Below, piece by piece: positions 8,201 through 16,951 of a DNA stretch of 32,320 nt. The notes beneath the pieces are model-generated. The model had not been told where the DNA came from. It worked only from the letters and a program-made list of their open reading frames with translations, and ran no database searches. Source of the DNA: Streptomyces sp. 8L (GTDB taxonomy: Bacteria; Actinomycetota; Actinomycetes; Streptomycetales; Streptomycetaceae); contig NZ_JAIUKE010000110.1 in NCBI RefSeq assembly GCF_020176795.1, positions 1 through 32,320 on the forward strand. The letters are read 5' to 3'. Position 1 is the stretch's first letter. The number at the start of each line of letters is the position of its first letter. The position numbers and the translations under genes are program-made.

Positions 8201-8530
8201 ACGGTGTGACGCTCCCGGTCCTGGCCCGTCCTGGCGGCCGTGCGGGACCCGGCCTCCACGGCCTCGCCCCTGGCCCCCGTCGGCCTGTTTCGGCCTGTGT
8301 GGGCAGCCAACGGTACCGCCACCGGGTGCCCTACGGCCGGTCAGGATGCCCCCTGGCGTGCGCGGGAGAACGCCCGGGCGCCGAAGTGCCCTTCTCCTGG
8401 AGGCCGCGCACCCGCTCGGGTGTCCCTCCCGCACCGCCCGTCCCGCGCGCGGCGGACGGGCTGCCCGGCCCGGAGCCGGTACCCGCGCACGCGGGGCCGG
8501 GCCGCGCGACGCGGGCGCGGGTTGGGCGTG

Positions 8531-9865
8531 TCAGCCCAGCAGGACGACGTCCAGCTCCGTGCCCGGCTCCACGACCGTCGTCTCCTCAGGCACCACGAGC
8601 AGGCAGTCGGCGTGGGCGAGCGCGGCGACGAGATGCGAGCCCGCGCCGCCGCCCGGGGCCGCCTCGCCGGCCGCCGCGTCGTACCTGCCCCGCATGAACT
8701 GGCGGCGGCCCCCGGGCGACGACAGCGGCCCGTCCGCGGCGAGCTTCGCCCGCACGACCGGACGGTGGACGTCCAGGACGCCCATCATCGCCCGGATCGC
8801 GGGCCGTACGAACAGCTCGAAGGAGACGTACGAGGACACGGGGTTGCCCGGAAGGGCGAGCAGCGGCGTGTGCGCCTCGCCGATCGAGCCGAACCCCTGG
8901 GGCTTGCCCGGCTGCATGGCCAGCTTGCGGAAGTCGATGCCGCTGCCCGGCTCGTCCTCGTCGCCGACGGACGACAGCGCCGCCTTCACCACGTCGTACG
9001 CGCCGACGCTGACGCCGCCCGTGGTCACCAGCAGGTCCGCGCGCACCAACTGGTCCTCGATGGTGGCGCGCAGGGTGTCCGGGTCGTCGTCGACGGCGCC
9101 GACCCGGTACGCGATCGCGCCCGCGTCCCGCGCCGCCGCCGCGAGGGCGAAGCTGTTGGAGTCGTAGATCTGGCCCTCCGCGAGCTCTTCCCCGGGTTGT
9201 ACGAGTTCGCTTCCTGTGGACAGGACGACGACGCGCGGACGCGGCCGTACCCGCACCGTGCCCCGGCCGACCGCGGCGAGGAGGGCGATCTGCGGCGGGC
9301 CGAGGACCGTACCCGCCTCCAGGGCGAGCTCGCCCGCCTGTACGTCGCTGCCCGCCGCGCGCACATGCGCGCGCGGTTCCGCCGTGCGGTAGACGCGCAC
9401 CTCGCCGCTCGCGCCGTCCTGCCCGACGCCGGCGGGCAGCATCGAGGCGACGGCTCCGCCGCCCGCGCCCCCGTCCGTCCACTCCACCGGGACGACGGCC
9501 TCCGCGCCGGGCGGCAGCGGAGCTCCCGTCATGATCCGGGCGGCCTCCCCGGGACCGACCTCCGGCAGCTCGCCGCTGCCGGCCGCGACGTCTCCGACCA
9601 CCGTGAGGACGGCGGGGAACTCGCCGGTCGCGCCGCTGAGATCGGCCGTACGGACCGCGTAGCCGTCCATGGAGCTGTTGTCGAACGGCGGCAGCGACAC
9701 CGGCACGACGACGTCCTCCACGAGGACACAGCCCTGGGCGTCGGGCAGGGGCAGTTGGATGGGGTCGAGCGGGCGGATCGCGGCAAGGATGTCCGCGACG
9801 TGCTCCTCAACCGTCCACAGCGGTTCGCCCTGGCCTGCCGGTGCCGACTCTGCCGTACTGCTCAA
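8531..9865 (-). CDS. moeA: Molybdopterin molybdenumtransferase MoeA / gephyrin-like protein (Glp candidate)
   Basis: A 444-residue protein from ATG 9865, overlapping the galU stop (ATGA). Landmarks are DNSSMDGYAVRTADL near residue 65, ARIMTGAPLPPGAEAVVPVE, STGSELVQPGEEL, LVTTGGVSVGAYDVVK and LLALPGNPVSSYVSFELFV, which cover the MoeA domains through the active-site and C-terminal regions. MoeA inserts molybdate into adenylylated molybdopterin. Neighbours moaC and mogA argue for this role. The placement between galU and the rimJ-like and sepX genes is the arrangement of corynebacterial glp, whose product binds FtsZ and the membrane receptor GlpR. A dual or division role is therefore possible; the sequence alone cannot decide between them. 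Confidence 0.92.
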   Translation of the reverse strand: MSSTAESAPAGQGEPLWTVEEHVADILAAIRPLDPIQLPLPDAQGCVLVEDVVVPVSLPPFDNSSMDGYAVRTADLSGATGEFPAVLTVVGDVAAGSGELPEVGPGEAARIMTGAPLPPGAEAVVPVEWTDGGAGGGAVASMLPAGVGQDGASGEVRVYRTAEPRAHVRAAGSDVQAGELALEAGTVLGPPQIALLAAVGRGTVRVRPRPRVVVLSTGSELVQPGEELAEGQIYDSNSFALAAAARDAGAIAYRVGAVDDDPDTLRATIEDQLVRADLLVTTGGVSVGAYDVVKAALSSVGDEDEPGSGIDFRKLAMQPGKPQGFGSIGEAHTPLLALPGNPVSSYVSFELFVRPAIRAMMGVLDVHRPVVRAKLAADGPLSSPGGRRQFMRGRYDAAAGEAAPGGGAGSHLVAALAHADCLLVVPEETTVVEPGTELDVVLLG

Positions 9866-10776
9866 GATGCCCGCATCTCCTCGATCACGTATCTGTGGAG
9901 CCAGGCCCGGAAGTCCGGGCCCAGGTCTTCACGTTCGCACGCGAGTCTGACAATGGCACGGAGAAAGTCGCCGCGGTCCCCCGTGTCATAGCGGCGTCCT
10001 TTGAAGACCACGCCGTGCACCGGGCCGCCGGTTTCCTCGTCCGCGGAGAGCTGTTGGAGGGCGTCCGTCAGCTGGATCTCACCACCACGGCCCGGCTCGG
10101 TCGTACGCAGTATGCCGAAGATGGCGGGGTCGAGGACATAGCGGCCGATGATCGCGTAATTGCTGGGCGCGTCGGCGGGTTCCGGTTTCTCCACGAGGTC
10201 GTGCACCTTGACGACGTCGGCGTAGCCCGTCGGTTCCACGGCGGCGCAGCCGTAGAGGTGGATCTGGGCCGGGTCGACCTCCATCAGCGCGATGACGCTG
10301 CCGCCCTCCCGCTCCTGGATCTCGACCATGCGCGCGAGCAGGGGGTCGCGCGGGTCGATCAGGTCGTCGCCGAGCAGGACGGCGAACGCTTGGGCGCCCA
10401 CGTGCGGTTCCGCGCACAGCACGGCGTGGCCGAGCCCCCTGGGGTCGCCCTGGCGCACGTAGTGCATGGTCGCGAGCGCGCTCGGCTCCTGCACCTTCGC
10501 GAGGCGGCCGAGGTCCCCCTTGCGGGTGAGCACCTCTTCGAGCTCGTAGTTGCGGTCGAAATGGTCCTCCAGGGGCCGCTTGTTGCGCCCCGTGATCATC
10601 AGGACGTCGGACAGCCCGGCCGTGACGGCCTCCTCCACCACGTACTGGATCGCCGGCTTGTCGACGACGGGGAGCATCTCCTTGGGCGTCGCCTTCGTCG
10701 CGGGCAGGAAGCGAGTGCCGAGGCCCGCCGCGGGGATGACAGCCTTGGTGATCCTGGGGAGAGGCGAGTAGACCAT
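9862..10776 (-). CDS. galU: UTP-glucose-1-phosphate uridylyltransferase GalU
   Basis: A 304-residue protein from ATG 10776 (MVYSPLPRITKAVIPAAGLG). The nucleotidyltransferase signature GLGTRFLPATKATPKEMLPV is intact, followed by VDKPAIQYVVEEAV, VLLGDDLID (metal/UTP site), and VEKPEPADAPSNYAIIGRYV, which is typical of bacterial GalU. It makes UDP-glucose for cell-wall glycans, trehalose and glycogen. The upstream extension of the open frame beyond 10776 runs antisense through other genes and is not coding. It is first in the minus-strand cluster and diverges from the cyclo-ligase gene across a 93-bp gap that must hold promoters for both directions. Confidence 0.94.
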   Translation of the reverse strand: MVYSPLPRITKAVIPAAGLGTRFLPATKATPKEMLPVVDKPAIQYVVEEAVTAGLSDVLMITGRNKRPLEDHFDRNYELEEVLTRKGDLGRLAKVQEPSALATMHYVRQGDPRGLGHAVLCAEPHVGAQAFAVLLGDDLIDPRDPLLARMVEIQEREGGSVIALMEVDPAQIHLYGCAAVEPTGYADVVKVHDLVEKPEPADAPSNYAIIGRYVLDPAIFGILRTTEPGRGGEIQLTDALQQLSADEETGGPVHGVVFKGRRYDTGDRGDFLRAIVRLACEREDLGPDFRAWLHRYVIEEMRAS

Positions 10777-10869
10777 GCCGGGCACCCTATCCACCCCACA
10801 TGGGCGGAAGATTACCTTTGAGTGAATTTCGCCTCTATAGACCTCAATATGAAGGGTTGACCACGATCC
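10777..10869. promoter_or_regulatory. Divergent promoter region galU / cyclo-ligase
   Basis: A 93-bp gap between divergent starts, distinctly more AT-rich than its surroundings. It contains TATAGA at 10836-10841 as a possible plus-strand -10 element, with TTACCT 18 bp upstream as a poor -35. No clean promoter can be assigned to galU by eye. Confidence 0.35.
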
Positions 10870-11613
10870 ATGGGATACGGGGACGCAGAAGAGCGCGAGC
10901 GTCAGCGTGAGCACGGGGCCGGGAGCGGGGCCGGGGCTGGGGCCGGGAGCGGGCCCATGCGGGGCGGTGCCGGAGACGGCGGCGGTACGGACGCACGCGG
11001 GCGTGGCACCGGTCGCGAACCGGACGCCGAGAAGGCCGCGCTGCGGAGCGAACTCCTCGCCGCACGCGCCCTGCTGCATGCGGACGAGCGGGTGGGCGCC
11101 GCCTCCGCGCTCGCGGCACGCGCCCTCGAACTGCCGGAGATCGCGGCCGCCCGCACCGTGGCCGCCTATGTCTCCGTGGGGCGCGAACCAGGAACGCGCG
11201 CGCTCCTCGACGCCCTTCACGCCCGGGGCGTGCGCGTAATTCTGCCCGTACTGATGCACGACAACGATCTCGACTGGGCAGCGTACGAGGGCGAGCAGCG
11301 GCTGGCGCGGGCGGCGCGGGGCCTGCTGGAGCCGACGGGTGACCGGCTCGGTCCCTCGGCGGTGCTGGACGCCGGGGCGGTCCTGGTGCCCGGACTCGCC
11401 GTGGACCGGCGCGGGATGCGGCTGGGCCGTGGCGGCGGATCGTACGACCGGGTGCTCGCCCGGCTCGCGGCGGCGGGCGCCCGCCCCGTACTCGCGGTGC
11501 TCCTGTACGACGGCGAGGTGGTGGCGCGCGTTCCCGCGGAACGGCACGACCGCCCCGTCGACGCCGCGGTGACGCCCGGAGGCGTGCACCGCTTCGAGGG
11601 GGCGGCCGGCTGA
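10870..11613 (+). CDS. 5-formyltetrahydrofolate cyclo-ligase family protein
   Basis: A 247-residue protein. The first 50 residues are a Gly/Ala/Ser low-complexity lead encoded by a GGGGCC-rich repeat (10915-10955). The conserved domain begins at DAEKAALRSELLAARALL, continues with ARTVAAYVSVGREPGTRALLD, and ends with the ligase motif AVDRRGMRLGRGGGSYDRVL and AVTPGGVHRF. The enzyme converts 5-formyl-THF to 5,10-methenyl-THF with ATP. The GAAGGG upstream of ATG 10870 is about 13 nt away, which is long, so a start nearer the domain (for example ATG in PMRGG) is possible. Confidence 0.88.
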   Translation: MGYGDAEERERQREHGAGSGAGAGAGSGPMRGGAGDGGGTDARGRGTGREPDAEKAALRSELLAARALLHADERVGAASALAARALELPEIAAARTVAAYVSVGREPGTRALLDALHARGVRVILPVLMHDNDLDWAAYEGEQRLARAARGLLEPTGDRLGPSAVLDAGAVLVPGLAVDRRGMRLGRGGGSYDRVLARLAAAGARPVLAVLLYDGEVVARVPAERHDRPVDAAVTPGGVHRFEGAAG

Positions 11614-11645
11614 GACCTCCGGGACCTCGGGCCGCGTGTTCCGAG

Positions 11646-11660
11646 CGGGCCGGGGGCCCG
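11646..11660. terminator. Short hairpin between convergent genes
   Basis: CGGGCC (11646-11651) pairs with GGCCCG (11655-11660) around a 3-nt loop, in the 119-bp gap between the convergent cyclo-ligase and penicillin acylase genes. It is a plausible shared terminator; evidence is limited to symmetry and position. Confidence 0.3.
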
Positions 11661-11732
11661 GGTGGTCCGTGTTGCTCTGTACGGGCCGGGGCGCCCACGG
11701 TCTCGGCGCCGTCGGCGGCTTGTCGGCGGCTT

Positions 11733-14711
11733 CTACGGGTTGAGCGTCAGCTTGTCCTTGGTCGCCTTGTTCACGGCGTCGATACCGAAGGCCCAGGGGA
11801 GCAGTTCGCCGTCCTCCCACTTCTTCGTCTGGTCGGTGTAGTGCGCGCTGTACGCGTGCCCCGATGCGCCGGTGAGGTTGATCCACCGCGACTTGTCCCA
11901 GTCGCCGACGTTGACCACCATCCGCATGGACGGCACGGTCGTCACGCCGTACCCGCCCGCCGCGTTCCAACTCGTCGCGTCGACCGCGGAACCGCCGCCG
12001 CCCAGGTTGTACGGGCCGCGGTTGAGCAGGGACTTCAGGAAGCCGGGACCGCTGGTGCCGAGCGTGCTGTTGGTCAGCGTCAGCTGGTGCAGACGGCCCC
12101 AGCTCCAGGTCGACATGTCCTTGCCGAGCTTCGCGGTCAGCTCCCAGCGCGCGTCCTTCATGGCGCGGGCGAACAGCTGGTCGCGCGTGGTGGTGGCCTT
12201 GTCCCTGCGGTTGCCGACGGAGGTCCACCAACTGTTGTCGTTGTCCTTCAGGATGTTCCCGACGACCTCGAACCAGCGGTCTCCGCCGTCCGGCTGCGCG
12301 GTGTCGGCGGACCGTTCACCGCACTCGCGCACGAGCTGGTCGGTGTCCGGCGGCCCCGTGCTGTCCGCGGGGCGCACGTCGAGGCACTGGCCCTTCACCC
12401 GGACCTCCTTGGGCAGCTTGTCGCCGAAGGCCAGCTCCAGGATGTTGCGCCAGACCGCGTTGAAGTACGCGGCGGCGGCCGAGTCGGGTTCCTGCGTGTA
12501 GTCCCAGTTCTCCAGGAGCTTCTGGGCCTGCCGGATGGCCGGATCGGGGACCCCGTTCTTCGCGAGGTCGTTCTTGAGCAGATAGGGCACCAACTGCTTC
12601 GCGATCTCGCTGGTGTTGTCCGTCTGCATGGCCTGCATGTCGTCCGTCGAGATCTTGCCACCGTTGCGCGTCTTCGACTCGATCAGATCCGTGATGCGCT
12701 GGCTGCGGGTCCCGTAGTCCCAGTCCTTGGTCAGCAGGTACGGGTACTTCTCGGTGTCCACGACGGCCTGGTTCGCCGTCACGATGTAGCCGCTCTTGGG
12801 GTTGTACTCGTACGGCATCTCGTCGAAGGGGATCGGCTTCTTCCAGTGGTACGCGGGGTCCCAGCCGGGGGCGGGCAGCGTCCCGTCGCCCTTGGCGCGC
12901 ACCGGGATCTTCCCCGGCGCCTGGTAGCCGATGTTGCCCTGCGTGTCCGCGTAGACGAGGTTCTGCGAAGGGACCTCGAAGTTGTGCGCGGCGTCCCGGA
13001 ACTGCGTGAAGTTCTGCGCCTTGTCGAGCGCGAAGACCGCGTCCATCGTCTTGCCCGGCGTGAGCGCCGTCCACTGGAGGGAGACGGCGTAGCCGCTGCC
13101 CCGGTCGGGCGCCAGATCGGGGACGGGGGCCTGCTTGCCGACCTTCACCAGTTCGTCGTCCCGGTCGGAGACGACAGGGCCGTGGATCGTGGACCGCACG
13201 ACGATGGTCCTGCTACCGCCGCCCGCGATCTTGATCGTCTCCTTGCGGGTGGTGAACTTCTTGCGCTCGTTGCCGTACTGGTAGCTGTCGCCGTCCACCT
13301 TCTCCAGGTAGAGGTCGGTCACGTCGGCGCCCAGGTTGGTCATGCCCCAGGCGATGTTGGCGTTGTGCCCGATGATCACACCAGGCATACCGGAGAAGGT
13401 GTAGCCCGAGACGTCGTACTGGCAGTTGGGCGAGACGGTGCGGCAGTGCAGCCCCATCTGGTACCAGACCGACGGCAGACTCGGCGACAGATGCGGGTCG
13501 TTGGCCAGCAACGGCTTCCCGGTGGTGGTGAGCTTGCCCGAAACCACCCACGAGTTGGAACCGATGCCGCTGCCGCTGCCGCCCGGGCCGAAGAGCTGGG
13601 GGATCTCGTCGATGGAGTCGGACAGCGATCCGAGCTGCGAGTCCACCGCCTCGGCCGCGCCGGAGGCCGAACTCGCGTCGTCGGTGTAGGCGGCGTTCTC
13701 GGCCGAGACGGACGTACCGTTCGACGTCAGCCCGCTGTCCGCGACGGACGTGTCCGTCCCCGTGCCGACCCCCGTACCAGTGCTGGTGCCGGTGCTCGTA
13801 CCGGTGTCCGATCCCGTGTCCGATCCCGTGCCGGTGCCTGATCCCGTGTCTGTTCCGCCGTTCACGCCGAGGCCGGTCGTCCCCCCTGTCACGGGGAGGC
13901 CCGAGCCGGTACCGGGGTCGGTGCCGGTGCCCTCGTCGTCCGGGCTCGCCTTGGGGTCGAAGGTGCCGTCGACGATGGCGCCACCCTGCACGATCGGCTT
14001 GTTCTTGCTGGTCGGATACGCCGGGTACAGCTCGTCGATCTGCTTCTGGCTGAGCCTGCTCGTCATCAGGGAGCGGTCGATCTCGTCCTGCATGTTGCCG
14101 CGCAGATCCCAGGCCATGGCCTTCAGCCAGGCCACCGAGTCAACCGGCGTCCACTTCGCCGGCGTGTAGCTGCCCGTGAGGTTCAGCGCCGCGTACTCGA
14201 CGGAGATGTCCTTCGCCGGACGGCCCTTCAGATACGCGTTGACGCCGTCCGAATACGCCTGGAGGTTCTTCTTCGTCTCCGGCGACAGCTCGTGGTCGTA
14301 CTCCTGCTGCGCGACGTGCTGCCAGCCGAGCGTGCGCAGGAACGCGTCCGTACCCACCTGGCTCTTGCCGAACATCTCGGAGAGCCGGCCCGAGGTCATG
14401 TGACGCCGGACGTCCATCTCGTAGAAGCGGTCCTGCGCCTGCACGTATCCCTGCGCGCGGAACAGGTCCGCGTCGCTGTTCGCGTAGATCTGCGGGATGC
14501 CGTAGCTGTCGCGCTCGACGTCCACGGGGCCACTGAGGCCCTTGAGCCGGATCGAGCCGGAGGTCTGCGGAAGAGAGGCACGTACCGTGCCAACGCCCCA
14601 ATACGCCCCATACCCGATCCCCGCGACCAAAGCCAGGACCAGGACGATCACGATCAGCCGGGCGCGTCGCCCCTTCTTCTTGACGGGCGGGGGAGCCGTA
14701 GTGGCGGGCAT
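11733..14711 (-). CDS. Penicillin acylase family Ntn-hydrolase, membrane-anchored
   Basis: A 992-residue protein from ATG 14711, chosen because GAAGGA lies 6 nt upstream; the frame also stays open to 14819. After a basic N-terminus (PVKKKGRRAR), a single transmembrane segment lies at about 19-43, so the enzyme is expected outside the membrane. Alpha-subunit landmarks are VDVERDSYGIPQIYA and AQGYVQAQDRFYEMDVRR. The predicted nucleophile is Ser385 in GIGSNSWVVSG, where family members cut themselves after Gly; LLANDPHL follows. The beta region contains GMTNLGADVTDLY and GNIGYQAPGKIP. An odd feature is a Thr/Gly/Ser/Asp low-complexity stretch at residues about 261-325 in the spacer before the cut site. 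Family members hydrolyse beta-lactam side chains, acyl-homoserine lactones or lipopeptide acyl groups; the substrate here is unknown. Confidence 0.92.
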   Translation of the reverse strand: MPATTAPPPVKKKGRRARLIVIVLVLALVAGIGYGAYWGVGTVRASLPQTSGSIRLKGLSGPVDVERDSYGIPQIYANSDADLFRAQGYVQAQDRFYEMDVRRHMTSGRLSEMFGKSQVGTDAFLRTLGWQHVAQQEYDHELSPETKKNLQAYSDGVNAYLKGRPAKDISVEYAALNLTGSYTPAKWTPVDSVAWLKAMAWDLRGNMQDEIDRSLMTSRLSQKQIDELYPAYPTSKNKPIVQGGAIVDGTFDPKASPDDEGTGTDPGTGSGLPVTGGTTGLGVNGGTDTGSGTGTGSDTGSDTGTSTGTSTGTGVGTGTDTSVADSGLTSNGTSVSAENAAYTDDASSASGAAEAVDSQLGSLSDSIDEIPQLFGPGGSGSGIGSNSWVVSGKLTTTGKPLLANDPHLSPSLPSVWYQMGLHCRTVSPNCQYDVSGYTFSGMPGVIIGHNANIAWGMTNLGADVTDLYLEKVDGDSYQYGNERKKFTTRKETIKIAGGGSRTIVVRSTIHGPVVSDRDDELVKVGKQAPVPDLAPDRGSGYAVSLQWTALTPGKTMDAVFALDKAQNFTQFRDAAHNFEVPSQNLVYADTQGNIGYQAPGKIPVRAKGDGTLPAPGWDPAYHWKKPIPFDEMPYEYNPKSGYIVTANQAVVDTEKYPYLLTKDWDYGTRSQRITDLIESKTRNGGKISTDDMQAMQTDNTSEIAKQLVPYLLKNDLAKNGVPDPAIRQAQKLLENWDYTQEPDSAAAAYFNAVWRNILELAFGDKLPKEVRVKGQCLDVRPADSTGPPDTDQLVRECGERSADTAQPDGGDRWFEVVGNILKDNDNSWWTSVGNRRDKATTTRDQLFARAMKDARWELTAKLGKDMSTWSWGRLHQLTLTNSTLGTSGPGFLKSLLNRGPYNLGGGGSAVDATSWNAAGGYGVTTVPSMRMVVNVGDWDKSRWINLTGASGHAYSAHYTDQTKKWEDGELLPWAFGIDAVNKATKDKLTLNP
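13737..13931. repeat. Low-complexity GT/GS/TD-coding tract in the acylase gene
   Basis: Short irregular repeats of the GTACCGGTG and GATCCCGTG type encode a roughly 65-residue Thr/Gly/Ser/Asp segment. The tract lies 5' of the autocatalytic Ser codon and keeps the frame open. Confidence 0.8.
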
Positions 14712-14926
14712 CGCTGTCCTTCGCGGGGCAGGTGGTCCTGAAAACGCTGGAGCAACCATAGGCGCAGTCGCCAGATCACTCGGACGCGGAGTCCGATTGG
14801 GCCGAATCAGTGATCGCACACACAGTCGAACGCATCAAGAAAGCGTTAATGATTAGGTAAGGTAAGCAAAGTGCAGCCCGCCCCGAGGGCCTGCCGGAGG
14901 CCTCGCGGAGGAACGATCCGGCACGC

Positions 14927-16444
14927 GTGCGAGGAAAGGATCGGCCCCTGACTGTCCACCAGCTCAACATCCTGTTGCTCATCTGTTCACTGGTCCTGCT
15001 CGTCGCCGTCGCGGCCGTACGCATCTCGTCCAAGAGCGGGCTCCCCAGCCTGCTGATCTACCTGGGTATCGGCGTGGCGATGGGGCAGGACGGCCTCTTC
15101 CACGTCCCCTTCGACAACGCCGAACTGACGCAGGTCATCGGCTACGCGGCCCTCGTCGTGATCCTGGCCGAGGGCGGCCTCGGCACGAAGTGGAAAGACG
15201 TCAAGGCGTCCCTGCCCGCCGGGATCGCCCTGTCGACCGTCGGCGTCGGCGTCAGCATCGGCGTGACCGCCGCCGCGGCCCACTATCTGGTCGGACTCGA
15301 CTGGCGCCAGGCCGTGATCATCGGCGCTGTCGTGTCGTCCACCGACGCGGCGGCCGTCTTCTCCGTGCTGCGGCGGGTGCCCCTGCCCCGGCGCGTCACC
15401 AGCGCCCTGGAGGCGGAGTCCGGCTTCAACGACGCCCCCGTGGTGATCATCGTGGTCGCGCTCTCCTCCACGGGGCACGTCGCCAGCTGGTACGTGCTCG
15501 TCGGAGAGATCCTGCTGGAACTGCTGATCGGAGCGTGTGTAGGGCTCGCCGTGGGGTACGTCGGCGCCTTCGGGCTGCGGCGCGTGGCGCTGCCCGCCTC
15601 CGGCCTCTACCCGATCGCCGTCATGGCCATCGCGGTCTCGGCCTATGCGCTCGGCGCCACCGCCCACGGCAGCGGGTTCCTCGCCGTCTACCTCGCCTCG
15701 ATGATCCTCGGCAACGCGCGCCTGCCGCATGCCCCGGCGAACCGGGGCTTCGCCGAAGGACTCGGCTGGATCGCGCAGATCGGGATGTTCGTCCTGCTCG
15801 GGCTGCTCGTCACGCCCCATGAACTCGGCAGGGACTTCTGGCCGGCCGTGATGGTCGGCCTGGTGCTCACCGTCGTGGCGAGACCCCTGTCCGTGTTCAT
15901 CGGCCTCGCCCCGTTCAAGATCCCCTGGACCGAGCAGATCCTGATGTCGTGGGCCGGCCTGCGCGGCGCGGTACCCATCATCCTGGCGACCATCCCGATG
16001 GTGTCCCAGATCGAGGGCAGCCGCCGGATCTTCAACATCGTCTTCGTCCTCGTCGTCGTGTACACCCTGGTACAGGGGCCGACCCTGCCGTGGCTGGCGA
16101 AGGCCCTGCGCCTCGGCAGTTCCTCGGACACCGCCGACCTCGGCGTGGAGTCCGCCCCGCTGGAACGGCTGCGCGGCCATCTGCTGTCCGTGGCTATCCC
16201 CGGGCGCTCGAAGATGCACGGTGTCGAGGTCGGCGAGCTGCGCCTGCCCCAGGGCGCGGCCGTGACCCTGGTGGTGCGGAACGGGCAGAGTTTCGTGCCA
16301 CAGCCGTCCACCCTCCTGCAACGCGGGGACGAACTCCTCGTAGTGGCCACCGACCCGGTGCGCGACGCGACGGAGGAACGCCTGCGCGCCGTCGGCCAGA
16401 GCGGCAAACTGGCGAGCTGGCTGGGCGAAAGCACCCGACGCTGA
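14927..16444 (+). CDS. Cation/proton antiporter (CPA1/NhaP2-CvrA-like) with C-terminal RCK_C domain
   Basis: A protein of up to 505 residues from GTG 14927. A CTG at 14948 (then TVHQLNILLLIC) is an alternative start with GGAAAGGA 8 nt upstream. About 12 hydrophobic helices fill residues 10-400, with the transport-site sequence SSTDAAAVFSVLRR and ALEAESGFNDAPVVI, as in CPA1 exchangers, plus SWAGLRGAVPIILA. The tail from about residue 418 (VAIPGRSKMHGVEVGELRLP to LQRGDELLVVATDP) is an RCK_C/TrkA-C ligand-binding domain, so activity is probably gated by a small ligand. It diverges from the acylase gene over a 215-bp gap. Na+ versus K+ specificity cannot be read from sequence. Confidence 0.92.
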   Translation: MRGKDRPLTVHQLNILLLICSLVLLVAVAAVRISSKSGLPSLLIYLGIGVAMGQDGLFHVPFDNAELTQVIGYAALVVILAEGGLGTKWKDVKASLPAGIALSTVGVGVSIGVTAAAAHYLVGLDWRQAVIIGAVVSSTDAAAVFSVLRRVPLPRRVTSALEAESGFNDAPVVIIVVALSSTGHVASWYVLVGEILLELLIGACVGLAVGYVGAFGLRRVALPASGLYPIAVMAIAVSAYALGATAHGSGFLAVYLASMILGNARLPHAPANRGFAEGLGWIAQIGMFVLLGLLVTPHELGRDFWPAVMVGLVLTVVARPLSVFIGLAPFKIPWTEQILMSWAGLRGAVPIILATIPMVSQIEGSRRIFNIVFVLVVVYTLVQGPTLPWLAKALRLGSSSDTADLGVESAPLERLRGHLLSVAIPGRSKMHGVEVGELRLPQGAAVTLVVRNGQSFVPQPSTLLQRGDELLVVATDPVRDATEERLRAVGQSGKLASWLGESTRR

Positions 16445-16492
16445 CGCCGACCGCTTCGAGGGGCCGGGCGGGGCGTTGACGTTCGCCGCCTC

Positions 16493-16597
16493 GGCGGTCC
16501 GGGCCGGTCTCGTCCGGTCGGCGGTCCGGGCGCGCGGCCGGGCCGGTCTGATCCGGTCGGCGGTCCGGGTTGGCGGCCGGGTCGGTCTGGTCTGGTT
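16493..16597. repeat. Degenerate 39-bp tandem repeats
   Basis: Three units starting GGCGGTCCGG: 16493-16519 (27 bp, shortened), 16520-16558 (39 bp) and 16559-16597 (39 bp). They are followed by more decayed CCGGTC-rich sequence to about 16690. They lie just after the antiporter gene, in the 777-bp gap 16445-17221 that has no convincing gene. Confidence 0.7.
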
Positions 16598-16889
16598 GGC
16601 GGCCGGTCCGGTGGTCCGGTCTAGTCCGTCCGGTCCGGCCCAGCGGGCCGGTGGCCGGTCCAGCGGTCGGCGGTCCAGGCCGGTCCACCCCGGCGATCCG
16701 GCCCCGGAAGAGCGGCACGGGCGAGTGAGCCCGTACGGGAAGAGGGCAGGCACCGGCGCAAGGATGCGCCCTACGCGCGTCGCCGCCCCTGAGAACCAAG
16801 GGAGATCACCACGTCTCCCCTCCATTCGCAGGGCGACTCCCCACAGGCCTGTACGATTGTTGGGCTTTGGTCCGGGGCCCCGGCCCCGT

Positions 16890-16951
16890 TCCGGCGGTTC
16901 CCGCTCGGGCGGGTCGGGTTCGGATGGGTCCGACTCCGGCGGTTCCCGCTC
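16890..16951. repeat. 17-bp direct repeat upstream of the MFS gene
   Basis: TCCGGCGGTTCCCGCTC occurs at 16890-16906 and again at 16935-16951, 45 bp apart. Near 17027-17072 the word CCCTTCGTT also occurs three times. A TACGAT at 16851-16856 resembles a -10 hexamer. I see no gene here that I can support; open frames on both strands are low-complexity (Gly/Ser or Pro/Glu rich). Confidence 0.6.

Noticed and set aside
8201..8434. N-terminal extension of moaC or an extra gene in the moeA-moaC gap
   Set aside because: The translation is Arg/Gly/Pro-rich with no family likeness and MoaC homology starts after the chosen ATG; no RBS favours the longer start.
10777..12231. Upstream extension of the galU frame through the cyclo-ligase and acylase genes
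   Set aside because: Homology to GalU begins at MVYSPLPRITKAV; the extension lies antisense to well-supported genes and has no coding character of its own.
14853..14871. TTAGGTAAGGTAAGCAAAG resembling a DmdR/IdeR iron box between the acylase and antiporter genes
   Set aside because: Only the left half fits (about 12 of 19 positions against the usual iron box) and the right arm lacks the needed symmetry; neighbouring genes are not iron-related.
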